Shown in pieces: positions 21,490 through 33,938 of a DNA stretch of 64,000 nt. The translations under genes were made by a program, and so were the position numbers. Below the pieces are notes generated by a model. That model searched no databases. It saw nothing but the letters and a program-made list of their open reading frames with translations, and was not told where the DNA came from. The stretch lies in the NCBI GenBank assembly GCA_963978905.1, contig OZ022257.1, positions 8,020,509 through 8,084,508 of the forward strand, given 5' to 3'. This DNA comes from Trichostrongylus colubriformis. Taxonomy: Eukaryota; Nematoda; Chromadorea; Rhabditida; Trichostrongylidae. How positions within the stretch are numbered: the first letter of the stretch is position 1; every line of letters begins with the position of its first letter.

Positions 21490-22242
21490 GTAGTAATTGT
21501 GGAATAGTCGATTAATATGGTATGATTACCTAATATAAAATACGACTATCGTCGATCGGAGACCCTTCTAAGAACCACATTTTTGGCATAGAGATCACTA
21601 AAAATGCGATGGTTACTCGACGAATTTCCGAAAAAAAAACTACAGTCTTCCTCCTCATGAGAATTATTCATTCGCATGCTTAAAGGCACAATTCACGATA
21701 ATTTTCGTGCGTCTTCGCGTTCCGTAATGGCTCTGAGGGTGCTGAAGAACACATAAGCGAAGAAGCAGCCAAAGAAATTTCCGAAAATCCTTAAAATAAG
21801 GTGTTTCTGACCTTTTGCTTCGGCGAGTTTTCAACTTAGAAGCAAGCATTTGAACAAGTTTTTGCGTGGTAATATCATTCGATATGGTTGCTATTACAAT
21901 GGGAATCCTCCCTATATTATCTTATCGCAGTCCATATCATGCCTCTTATCCACGTAGATGCCACCGCTGCTCTGCTGGCTAAGTCGTAGGATGGGTGTAT
22001 CCTGAGACGGTGGCCGCCAGCTGACTCACGGGTTCTTCACGCGTTTGGCGCTAAACCCTCGCACCCGATGATGGCACACGCTTTGCCGTTGTGGTAAGGT
22101 CTAGCTACTCTCGGATGGAACCAAGACACTCATATTATCGTAAACTGTCCCTTTAAGCGTTTTGGGGACGTCTCAGGAGTTCTGCGTTTGCACAACCATA
22201 ATATCTATTGCTTTATGACGCCACGCGACACGCAACACTCCT

Positions 22243-22416
22243 AGGCCGCGTTCATACTCAGTGCCGGCAGCAGGTGGCTGCGTTCATAGGCGGCGAAGCA
22301 GAGCGGCACGGGGGAGATGCAGAGACGACGCAAGTAAGGAGGCCCAGTGACGAAGGTGGAAACGTAGAGACACGCAGCCACGCCCTGCCGCCGGCATCGC
22401 AGAGTATGAACGCGGT
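22243..22416. repeat. Foldback element, family A (well-preserved copy)
   Basis: The left end AGGCCGCGTTCATACTCAGT with GCCGGCAGCAGGTGGCTGCG is mirrored by CGCAGCCACGCCCTGCCGCC and CAGAGTATGAACGCGG. The middle has GAAGCAGAGCGGCACGGGGG. It is about 174 bases. This copy and that at 47974 define the family consensus. Confidence 0.85.
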
Positions 22417-23169
22417 TTTGGCAAGTGGCAGTGAGACTGAAATCATTATCCAGGCCTTTTTATAATAAAATACTGCAATGAGTTACATGACAAAGGAAAT
22501 GCACTGACAGTTGGAGGTTTTATGAGATCTATGAGAGAAAAACCTAATAACTGCGTGGCAGTAACGGGCCTTGTCATGCCGAAACACTAAGCCTCGAGAA
22601 TAATCAACGGAGAGTATAAGCAAAGAAAGAGAATTCATTGAAATGAAAAAGGCATTGGAGCAAAAGCAGAATTTCAGCTTTCGAGGAAGAGGAGGGAATG
22701 AGCAAATGCTCAAGGTTGCTTACACTTGCTGGTAGGTAACCAAGATGGGTAGCCGCGCACCGGGCCAGATAATGCCACGTGGTGCCTGGATTTTCTAGTA
22801 ACTACAGGTTCCTTCCGTGCAATCATCAGTACGCGAATCAATCACTAACGGAATAGATGTATCAAACAATTGTGAAAAAAGCAGAAAGGTTCCAGAATGG
22901 TTACCGAACCTATACATTGAATACTGAATTCAACGTCAAATATATGTATCCAACCTCGGTGTAAAGGTACGACAGCGTTGTGGGAAGGAATTAGATAGGT
23001 TTTGAGTGGAAGACTCGTGGTATTGGTGATATAATCAAATCAGCGATATCAAAAAACGGAAAAATATTGGACCGTATCGATTCTCATAAATTCTATGGTT
23101 CTCTCAATATTCCGCAAAATAAATAAATATTTTTGAAACATTTTTGAAACAATAAAGTTTGAATTACAG

Positions 23170-23410
23170 TCCATTTCGGAGCGCCTGATAGGGCGTGGCT
23201 TACGAAAAAACAAAAAACAAAAAGTAGTTTATACATTAATCTCAACCCACATGTTCTTCGAGCATGTAATAAATGTTGAGTGTTGTTGAATGTTGAACTT
23301 GGGTGAGAGAGTATCAAACTGTTTCACTCCGCCAACACACTCAGTCTTGCCACGCACTCTCACTCTCGCCACTCTCCAATGTCCGTAGGCCAAGCCCTAT
23401 CAGGCATATT
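23170..23410. repeat. Foldback element, family D
   Basis: TCCATTTCGGAGCGCCTGAT and AGGGCGTGGCTTACG at the left match CGTAGGCCAAGCCCTATCAG at the right. The loop is longer than in the copy at 10258 and includes CACTCTCACTCTCGCCACTC, the inverse of the loop motif there. Confidence 0.75.
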
Positions 23411-24347
23411 AAAAAGATTCCTTCCATTGGTCTAAACACCATATCTATGGTTATAACTGCGGTTTAGCCATAGGTAAGGGATTTTCAAAGGAACCGGGAT
23501 GGGTCGGAAGGAAGAGAAAGATGGGAAGAATTTATCGTTTTTGAAACGAACATACGAGGTCAAAAGCAGATTAGTAGAGAAACCCGGAATCAAAAGGACG
23601 ACTTGTGGTCTGTATTCGCATCTCCCGCGCATGTCTTCCAACTGCAACATCACCTTTCCGAGCTACTCGCTGTAGGAGATGTCATTTGTTGTCTCATAGG
23701 GTGTATTTCATTCATTCATGATGATGTGAAGTCTGTGAAATAAGAAACAGCAGCAATCAAGTGAATGAGAGAATAAACGTAAGAGCAATAAAAAGGTGTT
23801 CGTAACAAACAAATGCATTGAATTCACATTTGACGTCTTAGCGAGGTGTCGAATGGACAAGGTCTGCAACCAACAAACTGCAAGCGCTACGATAGGTTTT
23901 ACCATAGGCCAATATAGTCACCTTTAAGGTATATCATACAGTAACATACACCCCACCAGCAAAGAACGAAAAACTACATAGCAGTTAAGAAGATGAACTG
24001 CGGCAAACACGAGATGCTATCGCAGATAGATTTGGAAATGAAGGTCACACGGTCATGGCCATGAGTCGCCTAATTTGCCAAAAACGTTCAGTGATCTCTC
24101 GTGGTAAGGTATTGTCCAGAATTGATGCTGGTGCTTGCGAATAGGCAAAAGGAGATTACAAGAGAATAATGAATAGCGCCTTCATTCTATTAACTCTCAT
24201 GTTTTCTGTAAATGAAATCGGGAGTTTCAGCGAGATAATTTGTATAGAAATTCGTTTTCAAGAACGCCTTCGAGTCTTTATCGCGGCCCCATTTCTTCTT
24301 AGCGCTGGCCGAGTTGCTGTGAGGGCTAGGCAACTTTCGCGGGTAAG

Positions 24348-24510
24348 GAAGCCGTCAGACTTTGCGATTTTGCAGTTCTGCGTTCTGCGTTTTTGCGACG
24401 TCGCACTCTCGCTCGCAGTACTATGACTATGAGATTTTGCAGTGCCGCTACTCGCGTGCGGGGCCGCAAAATAGCAAAATCGCACAATGGGAAAGTCTGA
24501 CGGCGGCGTA
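24348..24510. repeat. Foldback element, family B
   Basis: AAGCCGTCAGACTTTGCGAT and TTTGCGACGTCGCACTCTCG are mirrored by GCAAAATCGCACAATGGGAA and AGTCTGACGGCGGCGT. The two ends pair over about 20 bases and the interior pairs imperfectly. Confidence 0.7.
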
Positions 24511-26624
24511 ACAGCGTCAACTGTCCTCGTTACCTGCATCACCACCTTTAGTGATGCAGAGTGTGCGAAAGCACGTCCACGGTAGTGTGTTCCTATGGCT
24601 TCTGTTCGTTCCACTCCGTTTTTTCTCTACTGCTGCATTACCTAGCATATCTTCATTCATATTCCACCACCTTTAAAAATAACCTCTGAAGAGAGCTGGG
24701 TTCTGAAGTTTTTCAAGTCACACCGCACAAGCATCAAAATAAGTGGTTAATTTATAGCTTGCGAAGGCCTATGTTCAAATATTGTCTTCATCCTTTAAAA
24801 TTGAACTACCCGAATGGGTGGCCTCCCTGGCTAGGGCAGATTTCAATGAACAGATTGCACGGGTGTAAGTCCTCTACAGTTCTTGACAGCTAAGCTAGGT
24901 TCTCAGCATATTTATCCAGAAAATGTGACTATGAGGTAGTAGTACCAATGGACGGCTTAAAAAATGTATGGCATGATGTTTCCCCTACCACTGCTGCTGA
25001 ACAAGCAACAGATAAGAATAATGATAAGAGAAAACAGTGCATAAATGTATAACTGCAGACCATCGTAATCTATGAGCTACGGGTACTCCTAAAAAGAGTA
25101 AGAGGAGGACTCAGCACCTACAGGAGTCTCACCCATGGACAAGGGTTGCGATGAGTGAAATTTTGGAGTGGCAATCACCACAAAAAACCGGCCACCTACC
25201 CACCCTCCCATACTAGAACGGACCTTGTCCCTGGGTTTAACGAGAAAAAAGGTCGTGTATCGATAATTGTAGTATTGTTACCCACTACAGATGTAATTTT
25301 TGATCGATGACCATAACCACACAGAGAGAGAATACCTCAGAGACCCGAAAGTCACTTACCTAGACAAGGTTTTCGACAAGGATCACTTGGGAATTATTGG
25401 AAAAAATACGACCTTAGTTTTCCGCCTGAAATACGACCCTATGTCCTCTCATTAGAGTTCTTCATCCCTGCTTGAGTCAGGTCTCTCTAGGATTACGTGG
25501 CCTACGGGTCTGGTTGTTCCCGGCCTGTGGAAGGGGCGGTGAGGTAACACCAACGAGAAGTGGGGTGCGCCATGCTTGACTCAAATACGCCCTAAATTTT
25601 ATGACGGTGACCGTTATTATTAGGATACCATGACCCTTTTACAATTCTAATGGATAGAAGCTCGGGTCAAATAAAGTCGGGGGGAGACAACTTTGCGTCG
25701 ACGTTTCACCCACGTCGAAGCTTCTTTCCCTCCCTAGGCTTAGGCTAAAGCAGATGAGACCTATGCTTTGACATATGCTTTTTTATGTGGAAGGAGGAGA
25801 CATCAATTTTAGCCCAAGCCTAGAGAGGAAAAGGAGTTCCGACGTTGACGTCCCCCCCCCCCTTCCCCCCTCCCCGACTTTATTTGACCCAGAAACTCTT
25901 CTGTTACATACCCCAAGAACAGTATCAATAGTAATGGCACACTTGACCATTGATAAATGCTCTTGATACTGTTTTGATTTAGTTGCAGTTGGCTTGAATC
26001 TAACATTGTCAGACGTAATATCAAAATAAAAAAGAAATAGAAAGGGGAGTAGTTCGACTTCCTAATTTCTCCTGAGCATTTGCTATTTGCAGCCAGTACG
26101 TGAAATCTCGTCGTACTAATTCAACACAACGCAAAGATGCGGACCATACGGACGATGACTTTGAATCGCGTTCATTTTGCTGTTCCGTTCGGGTAGCCAT
26201 TCCTTCGCTTTGCACTCATTGTTTTCTATTTCAAATGCTTGCTTCTTTTTCCCCCTTTGGTATTCCATTCCTCGTGTCAAATGATGGGTGCCCTTGATGT
26301 TAAGGGGAGACACTCATTTGCCCCCTTGTTGGTCGTCCCTCACTCTGCAGCTATCGTACAATTTTCATTTTGCGCACTTAATTTTTCTATTTGTACACAG
26401 CTTCATTTTATACGCTTGAGTCCTGGTCAAAAGGGTGGGGGGAGGGAGGGGGTATGGGTGCCTCTTTGAGTATTGTCATGCTTAGACTAACATTAAGAGC
26501 CTAGGCAAAAAGCGCCGGCTGCAGGGAAATGGAGTCCCCCCCCCCAACTACATCAGCAAGCACCAAATATAGTTCTGTTCCAAATCTCCATCAACTCTGA
26601 CGGCTATTGTAATCATTATTTGAG

Positions 26625-29600
26625 ATGTCCGAGAGAGTGGAGGCATATCTCGCAAAGAGCAAGAAAGCAGCGAAGGCCGACGTTGCTGATATATGGCTGA
26701 AGTTCGAGCAGTTGTATGCAAGGAAGTAGGTTTACTTCCTTTATTGAACTGTTGCATAAATCTATGATAGGTCTGATCATTATTTTGTCAATTGGGATTT
26801 AGTGGGATGTACGTCGGTATGGTGTGAGTAAGCCTCTGAGCAAGCTACTTCAAGCTGCCTAACAGTCCATCTTAAATGGCTGTCAAGTGAGGGAGCCCTT
26901 ATACCCTCTTCTAATCCAGTTAAAAGCTTAAGAGTGATGTGCGTTCATGTGAGGATCGATCCTCGCGCGCATCGGCTATCGATAAGGGGTCTGTTTCAGC
27001 GAATATACTAGGAATGTGGTACCTTTCCAGTCTCCCAGTGACAGCTAATGCACAAATGCATGAAAGTATGAAGCGCTTGTATATGTTTACATTCACGTAG
27101 TCCATCACCAAGCTGGACTAATGATGGAAAAGGATACTGGGGAAATAAACATTCAAAGTTCATCAATTGCAGTGGTTACATTCTTTTCTTTTTCGTGTTT
27201 AGTGTACTTTCGAGTATTAGAGCGCTCAAGGAAACCTACACACCGCGATGCAGGCGGTCAGACGAAGAGTAAAAGATGCGTATCGACTGGGGAATCGTGC
27301 GACCGCTTCATCCACTAGTCGATTAATATCTTTTCCTTTCCTCCTGATCACATGAAACGTGAGCTGTGAAGGATATCATGGTGAGAGTATGGACCATGTG
27401 ACCGGCTTTGTCACTCGTTCCACGCGTTGCGGAGCGCTATCTTGCAATTTAGCCATTTTGCGATCCTGCGCTATATAATTTCATTACGCGACTTTGCAAT
27501 ATCGGGGAACGTCGAAGTCTTGAAGTTTGACGGCGGCCTCAGAGTGCAGCTTGTTCATCCCTAATTTGTGGATGGGTCTTCCAAATAGCCCTGTCGTCTG
27601 ATGGTGTACGTCACATTGGGCTCACCAAGTCCTGCAGTGGCTCGGGTCAGGATAAAGGACATCAACAATACACAGATTGACTGTTTGTTGACCAATTCAT
27701 GGTTCTATGCTTTGCAGACTATGGCATCAACTCACGCAGGAAATTCGGTCTGCACAAGCAAATCCGGCTTTCACTGCATCGCTTAACCAGAAAGAATTCT
27801 ATGATGGGTAAGCGTCGAGCTCATCTGAATTGTTTAGAAGAGGAAAATTTTTAATTTTTTCAGATTTATCTCAGAATTCGAACATCGCATAAATGCATTG
27901 CAGTTAGTAGAAATTGCATTGCCCATCGCTAAATATATCTTCGAAAAAGGTCGGTGGTTTTTTTTGCATGAGCTGTCGTTTTGTTTATTTTTTGTTAAAG
28001 TTTTTTTTTTGTTCAGATAAAGAAGCCGCATATGAATTTCTTGCCAAAATCGAGAAGACCGTAAGCAAAGATAAGGTAGAGTTCATATTTCATGAGGAAT
28101 TTTTCTACTTTGAATTGAAACGTTGTAATTTATGCGAATTTTGTTTTTTGAATGGTTATTCTCGATTTCTTTGCCTTCATTAGAGAGTAAGGTATGATCG
28201 GGATACTTTTATATTCCAAGAAGGCAGAAGAAGTCAAGGTTAGTGAAGCATAGTGTTAAAATTATCTGGTTGGAAAGAAAGTGCTCAGTATGGTTCAATC
28301 TTGAGTGATGCCTTTTATTGTGGAAATGATATTGATGGTATCGGCTTCCAGAGGAAAGGTTTGATTTATTGGCCATAACCTGTGTAGTAGTAATATAAAT
28401 AGCGCTTATAACACGTATAATCAATAACATCAATAGCGAAACTGTAACTATCTGAAGTAGTTTAATCGTTTTGCGGAGGTGCATGCTAGGCAGTCCATCA
28501 CTCGGCCCATTCATTTGATTTTCCGATCAACTCTGTATCCTTACTGTGCTAGCAGGCCCCAATACTTGAGTGAGCGACACAGTGTGGAACAAGTTTCGGT
28601 TTTTGTTCGAGAATGCTTCCATACGTCGTCGTATAAGAGACCAAATCGTATAGATTATATCGATTGCGTAGGTTCGAAGTCCGTCGCATGCAAACCCACA
28701 AACTAAAGCAGCATGCTTTCTTTCCAGGCAGATAGAATAATATGTAGAAGCCTTTATCTAATTACCCAAGTTTGATTTGAGGGAGTGAGTATTCCGAAAC
28801 TCGAACTCCTCCAAAGCGAGGAAAAGGACGAGAAAAAAGAGGAAAAGCTGCAAGAGGAAAAACCGCGTCGAGAGTCACGTTCGCGCTCTCGCAATCGCTC
28901 ACGCTCCCGCAATCGTTCACGCTCCAGCTCTCGCTCGAGGAGGCACAGCTCCACCCGAAGCCGATCAAGAAGCAGGAGCAGGAAACGCCGAAGTCGTCGT
29001 TCACGCCGCTCTAGATCTCGCTCCCGAACCTACTCCCCCGCGCCAGCGAGCAGTCGACGCGTGGTCAGTGGTAGAATCCACGTATCTGGCCTACCTTCTT
29101 CTATATCCATTCGAGATCTTGAGCGAGAATTCGAAACGTTTGGCAGAGTGATTGACATATGGCTTGCTTCCTATTATCCGTACTACGCATTCATCACTTT
29201 CAAGAGAGAAAAAGATGCCGAAGAAGCTATCAGAATGATGGATGAGTCATATCTTGATAATCATCGAATACGCGTTGGTCATGCTTTACCTCGCATTGAT
29301 CGGTACGGCCGCTCCATGAGGAGATCGCGTACTCGTAGTCCTTCACGCTCACGCAGATCATCAAGAAGGTCGCGGTCCCGCAGTCGCTCGCGCTCACGGT
29401 CGCGTGGCCGCAAGCACCGTTACAGATCGCCCTCATCATCCCGTTCCCACTAGGAGTGCTGCTTCATACCTCTCGTGTACTAGTCATTTTGACTCATATT
29501 CCTTTCTTTCCTGTTTTTCGAGATAAGATTCGTGCTCCTGGTTCATAACTCCGGAGATGTGGAGTTGATAGCTTTTTGCAGTAGCTCAAAACATTTATCA

Positions 29601-32600
29601 GATTTTAATTGGCCACACAGAGGAGGATCGACATCATAAAATATATGACAGGAGAGAAGAAGGGCAGATCGAGTAAAGTGGCTAGTGCACCTCTGGTGTG
29701 ATATTTCTTGAAGGCTCTTATATGAAGCTCTTCTTTTTGCTTATATTTTTTGTAGTTTGTCGTGGTAGCATGAAGAACAGCCATTGAAGTTATTGGAGGC
29801 TATTCGCGGTCTTACCACTCGTTAATTTCACAGTGATGTTCTGACTGGGTGTCATTATGGCATCTTTGCAGAGTCGGACTGTGTTCCTCACTGTTTGTGA
29901 ACTTTTACTGGCCCTATCCCTATCCTGAAGTTGGGGCAGGCTTGCGATTCATTCGATTCACTTCTAACCTGAGGCTTGATAACTGGATTTTTTTTGCTTC
30001 GGGCTTCTTTAGTGTAGGGCGATAACAGTTCATTTGGTGGGAGCCCATCACTCTGGTGACTGTGGGATGGGTATGCGTTTCGCGTGGAGAAGGGAGAAGT
30101 TTTATAATTACAGCGTTAGGACACCGATGAACCAGCTTTAATGAACATTGGTTCCCACCTTTTTGTTTGACTAGTACATTAAACTATATTTTTGAACTTT
30201 CTACTTTTTTATGGTTGTCTGTTCTTTATCGTATATCGTAACAGTCTCATTCTTCTGGTTCTGTTGAAGGAAGTGTGAATGATTTTCACGCCCTGATATT
30301 TGCTCTTTTACACGTTTATTGTGGTCGATTATTTTTTCGAAGAAGAGTTGTCATGGTTAATGGTTCTGGTTTTTCGCTTATTGCTTTTTTGATGTAACTT
30401 TGGTCATTCCGGTTATTTGACTAGTATAGTATGTTTTTGTTTTGTTTTTCGTATTAAATCTATGTTAGGTGTTGATCAATAACCATCGGTGGTCTGTTAG
30501 TTTCTCGTTAGATTTGTATAGTTTATCTTTCAAAGTACTCAAACTTATGCAACTCGTGCGTTGCTGGTTTATTTTCTTGCACTTGGCCAACCAAGCCAAC
30601 CATCCCTTCGGGGTCGGTGAATTGGTACCAGAATCATCTGGGAGCATGAAATTCATTCCTCATGAATGGAAAGTCTATGGATGTTATGGTATGGTTTTGG
30701 TGAGCTATGGGTATGCAGATGTCAACTATTATGTATGGTAATGGTATGGGTCAAATGGATGGTTTCAAATGTCAGGCATTCGCGATGGGATTGATACGGC
30801 GCAACTCGATTTGATGAACAGCTACATCGAACATTTACAGATCGCAAATTCTATCAAAGACTATTTGAAACCATACCGAATAAACGCACAGACATGGATG
30901 TGAGAAGTGGTATTTGGGCAGCTCTACAGGTAATCATTCAGGTTGCTCTTGCACGCATCCATGCCGGTCAAATCGAACTACGCCTCAATCACAAGGATGG
31001 AAATGACCGTCTAGTGGATATCAAAAAAGTCCGGGTAGGTCTTTTGTCCACTCAGGTCAGTCTAAGGTGTTTACGCTGGTTGTATTATATTTCTTTTATT
31101 TCATTTGGTTTTTTTCAGGATCTGATTGAGCTGACGCAGAAGGAAATTGAAAGCTTCGTTGGTGTCACGGAAGCACATGCTCCTTTCTACAAGGTATGAT
31201 TGAATATACTCTCTGAGGTTTTGCAACGGCCTTATTCCTATTTAGGTGAGCGCAATGTACCTGAAGGAGATCGGTGATTTTGCTGGTTATTATCGAGAAG
31301 CTCTCCGTTACCTTGGTGTAGAAGACATTAATAAGATGTCTGCTGAAGAAAAGCATGTACAGGTGATGTGCAGCGAGTTCTATGATTTGATAGTTTTTGC
31401 TTTATGTACAATGTTTAGGCTGTGCTGATTGGATTTGCTGCTTTATTGGGTGATAACGTGTACAATTTTGGAGAACTGGTAAGTCTTCCATTCTTTCATT
31501 CTACTCTAACATTTTAGTTTGAACAAAAATCATTAGAGAACTCTGGGTAGTTGTCCTTTCTCAACTCGGGGGTTGTCTATCTCAATTCATGCATCGTACT
31601 CTATCACATCCAAATAGTTCTTCCAGTATACAGAAGCTTTCCTCAACTTCTAACCCATACTCGGTAAAATTTGCATTTCTTTAGCTGGCTCATCCAATTC
31701 TGAAAGCTCTGGAAGGATCCAGTGAAAAATGGTTGTCTGAGGTGAGTTTACTGCATTTGTCCAACTGTTTGGTTTTTTTTTTGAAGAAATGTATTCCGAA
31801 CTTCTCTTTGTTTACTTGGAGTACCTCCATCATTTAGGTGCTGTATGCTTTCAACTGTGGAGACCTCAATAAATTCTACGCTCTAGAGAAACATTGGTCG
31901 GAATGGGATGACCTTAAGAGGAAGAAGGACTTCCTCGTGGGCAAAATCCGACTTTTAGCAATTATGGAGGTGGGTTGCACTCCTTCGCAAGTTTCTCAAT
32001 TTTATAACTGGCAGCTGGTGAGTGGATATCCGGGATGTTCTATCTACCAGAGCTACCGTACTCATTTCGTACTTACTGGGATGAATCGACTATGCTATAT
32101 CAAAGTAAATGGTCCTCGGAATTTTAGCTTGCTCTTGCACGTCCGTCAAGGGAGCGTAAAATCACCTTTAAGGAAATTGCGGCAAAATGCCAAGTGCCTA
32201 ACAACGAGGTGTGTTTTTGTTTTATTTGCTAATTTCTTTATACTTACTACGCAATTACGAAGTCGGGATTTCCTTGTTGGGAAAAAGGAGTTCGGCGTGA
32301 TAGAGTCAAATTCGTACCAATGGTTCAGGTTGAATTCCTGGTGATGAAAGCGCTGAGCAAAGATTTAGTTCGAGGTGCGATCGATCAGGTCAATCGAAAT
32401 GTTTTGATCACATGGGTACAACCCAGGGTGCTGAATACTACCCAGGTGAGGATTGCCGTTGCTAGGCTGTTTTAATTTGTTTTATGTCTGAATAGATCTC
32501 ACTTGGATATTACATATGATGTTCATGTCAGATTGATTAGAATGGATAACTAGAAAATTATGAACAAAAGTCACTTTCAGGTACTCGCGATGGCTAACCG

Positions 32601-32682
32601 CATCGCGGCATGGAGCAAGGATGTGATAGCAATGGAGAATATTGTCAGTGAAAATGCGCGCGAAATCCTCACAAAGTCGTGA
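26625..32682 (+). CDS. rpn-9: 26S proteasome lid subunit Rpn9 (PSMD13)
   Basis: Thirteen exons: 26625-26725, 27718-27807, 27864-27949, 28017-28075, 30942-31034, 31119-31193, 31246-31362, 31419-31478, 31685-31741, 31838-31969, 32128-32208, 32329-32445 and 32581-32682. All phases agree and give 389 residues (human PSMD13: 376). Family landmarks in order: LWHQLTQEI, FISEFEHRINALQLVEIA, FYKVSAMYLKEIGDFAGYY, REALRYLGVED, LLGDNVYNFGELLAHPIL, YAFNCGDLNKF, then the PCI/winged-helix part with ITFKEIAAKC, EFLVMKALSKDLVRGAID and ITWVQPRVL, ending MENIVSENAREIL. Rpn9 is a structural PCI subunit of the regulatory particle lid. Intron 4 (28076-30941) is nearly 2.9 kb, far larger than the others, and contains a separate SR-protein frame. 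Confidence 0.96.
27410..27540. repeat. Family B-like remnant in rpn-9 intron 1
   Basis: TTGCGGAGCGCTATCTTGCA, CCATTTTGCGATCCTGCGC and the end TTTGACGGCGGCCTCAG resemble family B. The left end is eroded, so pairing is only partial. Confidence 0.45.
28776..29453 (+). CDS. SR protein with one RRM, nested in rpn-9 intron 4
   Basis: One uninterrupted frame of about 225 codons ends at the TAG before 29454. A lysine/glutamate-rich start (KLELLQSEEKDEKKEEK) leads into an Arg-Ser region (about residues 30-85). One RRM follows (about 90-170) with RNP2 IHVSGL and RNP1 YYAFITF, then a second Arg-Ser region to the end. The loop-poor RRM recalls SRSF3/SRSF7-type splicing factors and the RS-RRM-RS layout recalls Tra2. 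It would act in pre-mRNA splicing in the nucleus. There is no in-frame ATG before the RRM: the frame is closed by a TGA at 28773-28775, and the first possible start is a GTG at 28785. Either a first exon joins at a weak acceptor near 28781, or this is a retrocopy. It lies on the host gene's strand. Confidence 0.75.
   Translation, partial: FEGVSIPKLELLQSEEKDEKKEEKLQEEKPRRESRSRSRNRSRSRNRSRSSSRSRRHSSTRSRSRSRSRKRRSRRSRRSRSRSRTYSPAPASSRRVVSGRIHVSGLPSSISIRDLEREFETFGRVIDIWLASYYPYYAFITFKREKDAEEAIRMMDESYLDNHRIRVGHALPRIDRYGRSMRRSRTRSPSRSRRSSRRSRSRSRSRSRSRGRKHRYRSPSSSRSH
30591..30660. repeat. Short dispersed motif shared with 33.2 kb
   Basis: GGGGTCGGTGAATTGGTACC AGA here resembles AAAAGGTGAATTGGTATCAGA at 33238-33258, with CCAACCATCCCTTC and CCTCCCATTCTTCC preceding in each. 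It may be the tail of a retroelement or SINE. Two copies only. Confidence 0.35.
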
Positions 32683-33764
32683 ACAACATTTTTGATTTTT
32701 GTATTTATTCACAAGCCTCTGAGACATCTCTGGTGTGAAACGTTACCACTAAGTAAATGTGTCCCGTGGATACTCATGGCTACAATACTTGTCCATAACA
32801 TGGTTTATTGAATATGATAAATTTCTTGGTCGTATGCAAATATTCTTGTTCATTAGCGTTCTGAATTTCAGTGTAACAACATTTCGAGCGTCTGAAAAAA
32901 AAGGTTGAAGGTGGATGAACACGAATGATAGACTAAATCAAATCTGAAAGTTTAACATTTATTGCTAGACCAGTCGAATCACCCAGCTGTCGCCGGGCGT
33001 TCCTCCTTCCATAGGGCGCGGCTTCGGCGGGTTCCTTAAAAATTCTCCTGGCACACGTCTCGGAAGATGGCATCCAGAAACGGCTCATTAGTTGGCGAGA
33101 AGTCATCAGCGGCAATCTTGGACATACTATTTTTGTGGGCGGAGGTGATGCAGTGACAGGTGGCGTCATTCACTCCCACGATGCTAGGATGAAATCCCTT
33201 TGTCCGCCCGGGGCACCCAAGCCTCCCATTCTTCCGGAAAAGGTGAATTGGTATCAGATCTGTCCGGTAGAGCGGAATGATTTGTACGACGGGTACCCTT
33301 GCCGATCACTGAATAGGCCAAATAGCATTCACCTGTCACCATTCTGAATGGATAGAATGCGTGGAGCATTCTACATAAGGGATCGATTAGCACAGAGAGC
33401 TGTGTCCTTTTTTGTACTTCGGTGTGTCTGTGGTACAAAGTGACTTGTGTTAGGCTTCCTATATGCCTCAAGTAACTCGTGAATACTCGGCTAGATTGTA
33501 CTATATAATAAAACTCAGCCTCGATATCATGGAGCGGGGAGGTCAGGACAGTCGTCTGGCTGGCCTGCGCTAGTGGGCGTGGTCGTGGTTTCAACGTATC
33601 CCCTTATGCCACAAATGTTAGCGAGCACTGTTAACTCTTTACCATATGTTCACACTCAGCTAACATCGTAGATCATCCGAGAATATGTAATTTGTCGCAC
33701 CTGGCAGTCCTAGCAAACTCGGGCGATCGGCTTCACATACCAATGCATCTATTACTGCAAGGTA

Positions 33765-33938
33765 AGGCTGCGTCCATACTCTGTGGTGCCGGCGGTAGGC
33801 GTGGCTGCATGTCTCTGCGTCTCCGCCTATTCCACCCTGCCTCATTGCCTCCGTCGTCTATGCACAACTCCCGTGTCACTCTGCCTGTCTTCCTGTGAAC
33901 GCAGCCACGCACTGCCAACGCTAAGTATGAACGCTGCC
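33765..33938. repeat. Foldback element, family A
   Basis: AGGCTGCGTCCATACTCTGT with GGTGCCGGCGGTAGGCGTGG at the left is mirrored by GCAGCCACGCACTGCCAACG and TAAGTATGAACGCTGCCT. The size (174) equals that of the copy at 22243. Confidence 0.8.

Larger units (their letters stand above)
19695..26624. other. Gene-poor stretch before rpn-9
   Basis: No exon with convincing splice sites and family similarity was found. The stretch holds the inverted-repeat elements listed at 20547, 21074, 22243, 23170 and 24348, a CCTAAGCC-type module at 25720-25845 with a poly-C run, and otherwise AT-rich sequence. The large distance from any gene to the left fits an ordinary nematode intergenic repeat desert. Confidence 0.45.

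Noticed and set aside
28181..28240. Possible rpn-9 exon between 28075 and 30942
   Set aside because: The reading frame either hits a stop or gives an unrelated peptide, and exon 4 joins 30942 in perfect phase.
28785..28787. GTG as a true start codon of the SR protein
   Set aside because: Non-ATG starts are rare in nematodes, and GTGAGT here may equally be a splice-like motif; left undecided rather than called.
33036..33125. 29-codon minus-strand frame MSKIAADDFSPTNEPF...
   Set aside because: Too short, no splice partners and no recognisable family; likely chance.
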